Positions 24,523 through 28,848 of a DNA stretch of 28,848 bases are shown here, piece after piece. The DNA comes from an uncultured Collinsella sp. GTDB lineage: Bacteria; Actinomycetota; Coriobacteriia; Coriobacteriales; Coriobacteriaceae. Where the stretch lies: positions 1 to 28,848 of the forward strand of contig CABUSH010000028.1 in NCBI GenBank assembly GCA_902494195.1. Direction: 5' to 3'. How positions within the stretch are numbered: position 1 is the first letter of the stretch; every line of letters begins with the position of its first letter. Position numbers and translations under genes: made by a program. The notes beneath the pieces were generated by a model. It worked only from the letters and a program-made list of their open reading frames with translations, ran no database searches and had not been told where the DNA came from.

Positions 24523-25142
24523 TGATCTCCCAGCTCCATGGAACGCTTGTCGAGGCCACGATGAGCTCGGCCGTCGTCGATGTGTCGGGCGTGGGCTTTG
24601 AGCTCGGCATCTCGGGCAGCACTGCCGCCACGCTGCCTACGCCCGGCGGCGAGGTTCGCCTCTATACCCGTATGCAGGTGCGCGAGGACGCCATGACGCT
24701 CTTTGGCTTTGCCTCCAAGGACGAGCGCACGATGTTCGATCGGCTCGTGTCCGTCTCGGGCGTCGGTCCGCGTCTGGCGCTTGCCGTGCTCTCCACCTAC
24801 ACCGTGGGGCAACTGTATTCGCTGGTGATGGCCGAGGACGACAAGGGTATGGCCAAGGTGCCCGGTGTGGGCAAAAAGACCGCGCAGCGCCTCATCTTGG
24901 AACTCAAGAGCACCTTTGCCAAGGACAAGGGCTTTGTGCCGGTCGACGTGATTCCCGGCCAGGTTGCGATGCCGGTTCCCGCCGCCGCTCCTTCGGCAAT
25001 CGATGACGCCCGTGCGGCGCTCCTTTCCATGGGCTTTAGCCCACAGGAGACCGATGTCGCCCTGAGCGGGTATGATGGGCAGGATATGCGTGTCGAGGAT
25101 CTGCTCGGCGCGGCGCTTAAGCGACTCGGAATGGATGCGTGA
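24522..25142 (+). CDS. ruvA: Holliday junction branch migration protein RuvA
   Basis: RuvA binds four-way junctions as a tetramer and recruits RuvB. The 206-residue protein shows the N-terminal OB-fold (MISQLHGTLVEA to LFGFASKDE), the two helix-hairpin-helix motifs (VSVSGVGPRLALAVLS and MAKVPGVGKKTAQRL), a flexible linker with VPAAAP, and the C-terminal RuvB-binding helical domain (ARAALLSMGFSPQET). The start overlaps the ruvC stop (TGATG) and the stop overlaps the ruvB start in the same way, indicating a tightly coupled operon. Confidence 0.97.
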   Translation: MISQLHGTLVEATMSSAVVDVSGVGFELGISGSTAATLPTPGGEVRLYTRMQVREDAMTLFGFASKDERTMFDRLVSVSGVGPRLALAVLSTYTVGQLYSLVMAEDDKGMAKVPGVGKKTAQRLILELKSTFAKDKGFVPVDVIPGQVAMPVPAAAPSAIDDARAALLSMGFSPQETDVALSGYDGQDMRVEDLLGAALKRLGMDA

Positions 25143-26209
25143 TGTGGGAAGCCGATGACTCTCAGGACCTGTGGGCGACGGCCGGCAACTCGCCGGCGGC
25201 ATCCATGGCACACGGTGAGCGCATGGTGGGCTCGGAGCTGACGCCCGAGGACCTCGATGTCGACCGTACCCTGCGTCCCCAGCGCTTGGATGACTACTGC
25301 GGTCAGGAGCATATCAAGCAGAGCCTTCGCGTGCTCATCGAGGCGGCGCAAAGCCGTGGCGAGACGCTCGACCACGTGATCTTCTCGGGCCCTCCGGGTC
25401 TGGGCAAGACCACGCTGGCTACGGTTATTGCCAACGAGCTGGGCGCTCAGATCAAGACGACGAGCGGTCCGGCCATCGCGCGCACCGGCGACCTGGCTGC
25501 CATCCTTACCAACCTGCAACCGGGCGACGTGCTGTTTATCGACGAGATCCACCGCCTCAACCGCTCGGTCGAGGAGGTCCTGTATCCTGCGATGGAGGAC
25601 TTTGCCCTCGATATCGTGATCGGCAAGGGCCCGGCGGCGCGCTCGATTCGCCTGGATATTCCCAAGTTTACGCTGGTGGCGGCCACGACCCGTTCGGGTA
25701 TGCTCACCGGCCCGCTGCGCGATCGCTTTGGCATCTCGTATCGCTTGGATTACTACACCGTCGAGGAGCTCGCCCAGATCGTGACGCGCTCGGCGACCAT
25801 CCTGGGCGTGACGATCGACCATCCCAGCGCGCTCGAGATCGGCTCGCGCTCGCGCGGTACGCCGCGCCTCGCCAACCGTCTGCTCAAACGCGTGCGCGAC
25901 TATGCGCAGGTGCGCGGCAACGGCCCCATCGAGCTCGAAATCTGCCGTCAGGCGCTCGAGTTTTTCGAGATCGACGAGCTTGGCTTGGACTGGATGGATA
26001 TTCGCATTTTGGAGACACTCGCCAAGACGTTCTCCGGCCGTGCCGTTGGCTTGACCACGCTTGCCAGTGCGGTGGGCGAGGACCCGGGTACGCTTGAGGA
26101 TGTCTACGAGCCCTATCTGCTGCAGTGCGGATTGATGATTCGCACGCCCCAAGGCCGCCAGGCAACCCTGCGCACCTTTGAGCACTTAGGAATTGAGCCG
26201 ACCGTTTAG
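25142..26209 (+). CDS. ruvB: Holliday junction DNA helicase RuvB
   Basis: RuvB is the AAA+ hexameric motor that drives branch migration. In this 355-residue protein the Walker A GPPGLGKTT carries K89, Walker B FIDEIHRLN starts at D134, sensor 1 is AATTRSG, and the arginine finger lies in LRDRFG. The C-terminal winged helix follows. The ATG at 25142 shares its A with the ruvA stop; a GTG at 25139 is possible but adds one residue. No strong ribosome binding site precedes it, consistent with translational coupling. About 20 N-terminal residues before the conserved RTLRPQRLDDYCGQ are longer than in E. coli. Confidence 0.97.
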   Translation: MWEADDSQDLWATAGNSPAASMAHGERMVGSELTPEDLDVDRTLRPQRLDDYCGQEHIKQSLRVLIEAAQSRGETLDHVIFSGPPGLGKTTLATVIANELGAQIKTTSGPAIARTGDLAAILTNLQPGDVLFIDEIHRLNRSVEEVLYPAMEDFALDIVIGKGPAARSIRLDIPKFTLVAATTRSGMLTGPLRDRFGISYRLDYYTVEELAQIVTRSATILGVTIDHPSALEIGSRSRGTPRLANRLLKRVRDYAQVRGNGPIELEICRQALEFFEIDELGLDWMDIRILETLAKTFSGRAVGLTTLASAVGEDPGTLEDVYEPYLLQCGLMIRTPQGRQATLRTFEHLGIEPTV

Positions 26210-26294
26210 GATGGGTTTGTAGGCTATCGCTGGGCATCGGGTAAACATATCACCGTTCGTCGGTTACGGGCGTTTTACTATTGCGCGCGCGTGC

Positions 26295-26300
26295 TATGCT
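26295..26300 (+). promoter_or_regulatory. fhs promoter -10
   Basis: TATGCT preceded by TGC is an extended -10 located 40 bases before the fhs start. The -35 is weak (GTTTTA at 26272-26277, 17-base spacer). The 131-base gap after ruvB contains no obvious terminator for ruvB. Confidence 0.5.
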
Positions 26301-26340
26301 GGATTGGTCTTTTTCTCATCCGGTAACGAAAGGACCGCCC

Positions 26341-28008
26341 ATGCCTACTGACATCGAAATCGCACGTTCTGTTACGCCGCTGCCTATTACCGAGGTGGCC
26401 AAGAACGCCGGCGTCGACGTTAAGCATCTGATTCCGTACGGCTTTGACAAGGCAAAGGTCGACTATTCCCTGCTCAACGAGCCAACTGATCACCAGGCCA
26501 AGCTTGTCCTCGTGACCGCTATCAATCCCACGCCCGCAGGCGAGGGCAAGACCACTACGACCATCGGCCTGGCCGACGGTCTGCGTCGTCGCGGCGTCAA
26601 GAGCGCCGTGGCCCTGCGCGAGCCTTCGCTCGGTCCCGTGTTTGGCGTGAAGGGCGGTGCCGCCGGCGGCGGCTGGGCGCAGGTCATCCCCATGGAGGAC
26701 ATCAACCTGCATTTTACCGGCGACTTCCATGCCATCGGCGCCGCCAACAACCTGCTGGCAGCCATGCTCGACAACCATATTCAGCAGGGCAACCAGCTCG
26801 GCATCGACGTTAAGCGCATTACCTGGAAGCGCGTTGTCGACATGAACGACCGTCAGCTGCGCCATGTTATTGACGGCATTGGCGGCAAGGCCCAGGGAGT
26901 GCCGCGCGAGGATGGCTTCGACATCGCTGTTGCCTCCGAGGTCATGGCAATCCTGTGCCTGTCCACGAGCATCAACGATCTTAAGGAACGCTTGGGCGAG
27001 ATCGTTGTCGGCTACAGCTTTGCCGGTGAGCCCGTCCGCGCCCGTGACCTTAAGGCTCAGGGTGCCATGGCGGCCCTGCTCAAGGACGCGCTCAAACCCA
27101 ACCTGGTTCAGACACTCGAGGGCACGCCTGCGTTTGTCCACGGCGGTCCCTTCGCCAATATCGCCCACGGCTGCAACTCCATCATGGCCACGCGTATGGC
27201 TATGCGTTTTGGCGATGTCGCCATTACCGAGGCCGGCTTTGGTGCCGACCTGGGCGCCGAGAAATTCCTGGACATCAAGTGTCGCATGACGGGCGTTCGT
27301 CCCAGCGCCGTCGTGGTCGTCGCCACTGCCCGCGCGCTTAAGTACAACGGCGGTGTCGCCAAGGCCGACCTCAACGAAGAGAACCTCGAGGCCCTCAAGG
27401 CCGGCATGCCCAACCTGCTGCGCCATGTCGACAATATTCAGAACGTCTACGGTCTGCCCTGCGTGGTCGCCATCAACCGCTTCCCGACCGATACCGAGGC
27501 AGAGCTTGTCCTCATCGAGTCCGAGTGCCAGAAGCTCGGTGTCAACGTTAAGCTGTCCGAGGTCTGGGCCAAGGGTGGCGAGGGCGCGCTCGACCTGGCC
27601 GATGAGGTCATGCGCCTGATCGAGCAGCCGAGCGAGCTCAAGTTTGCCTACGAGGACGGTGCCGATGTGGCTGACGCCCTGGAGGCCGTTGCCACCAAGG
27701 TCTACCGCGCCGACGGCGTCGACTTTACGCCGGCTGCCAAGCGCCAGCTCGCCGAGCTGCGCGAGAACGGCTTTGGCAACCTGCCGGTATGCGTGGCCAA
27801 GACGCAGTACAGCTTTAGCGACAATGCCAAGGCGCTGGGCGCTCCCGAGGGCTTCCGCATCACCGTGCGCGAGCTCAAGGTTTCCGCCGGTGCCCACTTC
27901 GTGGTCGCGCTGACCGGCAGCGTCCTGACCATGCCTGGCCTGCCCAAGGTTCCCGCGGCCGAGAACATCGACGTCGACAACGACGGCAACATCACCGGCC
28001 TGTTCTAA
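26341..28008 (+). CDS. fhs: Formate-tetrahydrofolate ligase
   Basis: The enzyme makes 10-formyltetrahydrofolate from formate, THF and ATP, feeding one-carbon metabolism. The 555-residue length is standard. The ATP-binding loop is TPAGEGKTTTT at 64-74 with K70, and family signatures include EPSLGPVFGVKGGAAGGG and FVHGGPFANIAHGCNS. AAAGGA at 26329-26334 is 6 bases before ATG 26341; an open frame from 26281 upstream is not the start, as it runs through the promoter. The gene is monocistronic with a strong terminator. No folD or other folate genes are adjacent. Confidence 0.97.
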   Translation: MPTDIEIARSVTPLPITEVAKNAGVDVKHLIPYGFDKAKVDYSLLNEPTDHQAKLVLVTAINPTPAGEGKTTTTIGLADGLRRRGVKSAVALREPSLGPVFGVKGGAAGGGWAQVIPMEDINLHFTGDFHAIGAANNLLAAMLDNHIQQGNQLGIDVKRITWKRVVDMNDRQLRHVIDGIGGKAQGVPREDGFDIAVASEVMAILCLSTSINDLKERLGEIVVGYSFAGEPVRARDLKAQGAMAALLKDALKPNLVQTLEGTPAFVHGGPFANIAHGCNSIMATRMAMRFGDVAITEAGFGADLGAEKFLDIKCRMTGVRPSAVVVVATARALKYNGGVAKADLNEENLEALKAGMPNLLRHVDNIQNVYGLPCVVAINRFPTDTEAELVLIESECQKLGVNVKLSEVWAKGGEGALDLADEVMRLIEQPSELKFAYEDGADVADALEAVATKVYRADGVDFTPAAKRQLAELRENGFGNLPVCVAKTQYSFSDNAKALGAPEGFRITVRELKVSAGAHFVVALTGSVLTMPGLPKVPAAENIDVDNDGNITGLF

Positions 28009-28033
28009 GCCTGCTGCTCATAGCCGCTTGCCC

Positions 28034-28070
28034 GCCCCGCCGTGCCTACCAAGGCCCGGCGGGGCTTTTT
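28034..28070 (+). terminator. Intrinsic terminator of fhs
   Basis: GCCCCGCCG at 28034-28042 pairs with CGGCGGGGC at 28057-28065, with an inner GCCT/AGGC helix, followed by TTTTT at 28066-28070. It begins 26 bases after the stop. Confidence 0.92.
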
Positions 28071-28101
28071 GATTCCAAAGGGACGGAGGAAAACGGATCA
28101 T
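28071..28101 (+). repeat. Single arm of the GGGACGG repeat family
   Basis: Directly after the fhs terminator T-run comes GATTCCAAAGGGACGG, then AGGAAAACGGATCA. It is nearly identical to the arms of the inverted repeat at 6781-6867 and matches the right arm (minus strand) through GGATCAT. There is no opposing arm within the following 100 bases, so this is a half-element. Confidence 0.82.
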
Positions 28102-28117
28102 TTTGGGATGGCGGCAA

Positions 28118-28129
28118 TGTTGCGCAACA
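28118..28129. promoter_or_regulatory. 12-bp palindrome before the zinc-ribbon gene
   Basis: TGTTGCGCAACA is a perfect palindrome about 80 bases before the zinc-ribbon gene start. It could be a regulator site or chance; no good promoter boxes are seen next to it. Confidence 0.25.
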
Positions 28130-28210
28130 AGAATGGGGATTTCTCCCGTACGGTGTAGTTGGAAGAATTGCGCGGGCGCATTGCGGCTGCGATGAGAGAC
28201 GGGAGATGCG

Positions 28211-28848
28211 ATGTATTGCACCAAGTGCGGAGCTCAGATACCCGATGGCTCCACGTTTTGCACGAGCTGCGGCGCTCGCGTGGGCGGAGTTGAGGACCAG
28301 GCGGAGCCTGTGGCGTTTCCGGTAGGGGATGCGCTGGCGACCGCCCCTGCGGGACAGCGCACTCCTCAGGGTGCCCCGGTTTATATGGCGGCGCAGCCTC
28401 GTTATGAGGAGCCTATGACCGAGCCTACTGAGGCCGCTCAGCCGTCTGTTCCGACTCCGCAGCCCAAGAAACCCAAGCACAAGGGCCGTATCGTCGCTGC
28501 CGTTATCGGCGGTGTTGCCGTTGTCGCCATTGTCGCCGCTATCGTGATCGTGCCGCGTATCGGCGCGTCGTCCGAGGTGACTTCGGGTGGCAAGGGCTAC
28601 GTTGTCTGCGCATGCGAGACCAAAGTGCTTCCCAAGAACAGCAAGGGCAAAAAGCTCAAGAACTATACCGTCGAGCTGACGCCGGTGTCCGGCAAGGGCA
28701 AAAGCTACACCATCAAAGTGGATGGCGATGACGGCTTTGCCATGGAGGACTTTGGCGAGCTGCCCGACCAGAAGTACCAGATGACCATCACCTCAGGCAA
28801 GGGCAAAAAGAAGAGCACGACCACCATGAAGGTCGACTATACCAAGGA
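28211..28848 (+). CDS. Zinc-ribbon, single-pass membrane protein (3' end outside window)
   Basis: The frame from ATG 28211 is open to the window end, giving 212 residues so far. The N-terminus is a zinc ribbon with C3, C6, C17 and C20 (YCTKCGAQIPDG and FCTSCGARV). A Pro/Gln/Glu-rich linker covers about 27-85, and a basic patch KKPKHKGR precedes one membrane helix at about 93-115. A Lys/Gly/Thr-rich, probably beta-stranded domain then lies outside the cell. GGGAG at 28201-28205 is 5 bases before the start. Zinc-ribbon plus membrane-anchor proteins of this layout are common in Gram-positive bacteria, and their function is generally unknown. I do not recognise the outer domain. Confidence 0.85.
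   Translation, partial: MYCTKCGAQIPDGSTFCTSCGARVGGVEDQAEPVAFPVGDALATAPAGQRTPQGAPVYMAAQPRYEEPMTEPTEAAQPSVPTPQPKKPKHKGRIVAAVIGGVAVVAIVAAIVIVPRIGASSEVTSGGKGYVVCACETKVLPKNSKGKKLKNYTVELTPVSGKGKSYTIKVDGDDGFAMEDFGELPDQKYQMTITSGKGKKKSTTTMKVDYTK

Noticed and set aside
26278..27897. A 539-codon minus-strand frame opposite fhs
   Set aside because: It is an antisense shadow of a full-length, highly conserved enzyme gene, with composition typical of such shadows.

Overview
The window is GC-rich bacterial chromosomal DNA, nearly all of it coding. Gene content, codon use (strong GC3, many GCC/GAG/GAC/CTC codons) and family variants point to a Coriobacteriia actinobacterium, most likely Collinsella or a close relative. 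That assignment rests on familiarity, not on a database search. No rRNA, tRNA, CRISPR array, intact insertion sequence or prophage was seen.

Layout, left to right. (1) 1-2690: a possible 5' fragment of a divergent gene, an M42 metallo-aminopeptidase with a clean terminator, then a less GC-rich gene fusing an excisionase-like helix-turn-helix to a HipA-type kinase, with palindromic half-sites in its AT-rich promoter. (2) 2699-5600: a sulfur block of mnmA (tRNA 2-thiouridylase) and cysK (cysteine synthase) on the minus strand, with an Rrf2/IscR-like regulator diverging from cysK. (3) 5600-6950: a YvlD-type membrane protein, a YerC/TrpR-like regulator preceded by a tiny Trp-containing leader ORF, and GGGGACGG repeat elements, one of them a perfect 30-bp inverted repeat. 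(4) 6951-13679: an addB-addA style helicase-nuclease pair. (5) 13830-21143: dnaE with an intact-looking PHP site, followed by a SWIM/SNF2 helicase. (6) 21294-23759: a one-iron superoxide reductase and a degenerate NAD+ synthetase homologue. (7) 23760-26209: a long rod-like hairpin, then ruvC-ruvA-ruvB overlapping by single bases behind an actinobacterial/Bacillus-type SOS box. (8) 26341-28848: formate-tetrahydrofolate ligase, a terminator, another repeat copy, and a zinc-ribbon membrane protein that runs off the window end.

The main theme is genome maintenance: AddAB resects breaks, RuvABC resolves junctions, DnaE replicates, and a SNF2 ATPase sits downstream of dnaE. Sulfur supply (CysK, MnmA, Rrf2) forms a second theme. 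The items most worth following up are the NadE-like protein that has lost the catalytic signatures of both domains, the one-gene HTH-HipA kinase with its own putative operator, the YerC leader ORF, the 98-nt rod hairpin before ruvC, and the repeat family that starts inside terminator T-runs.
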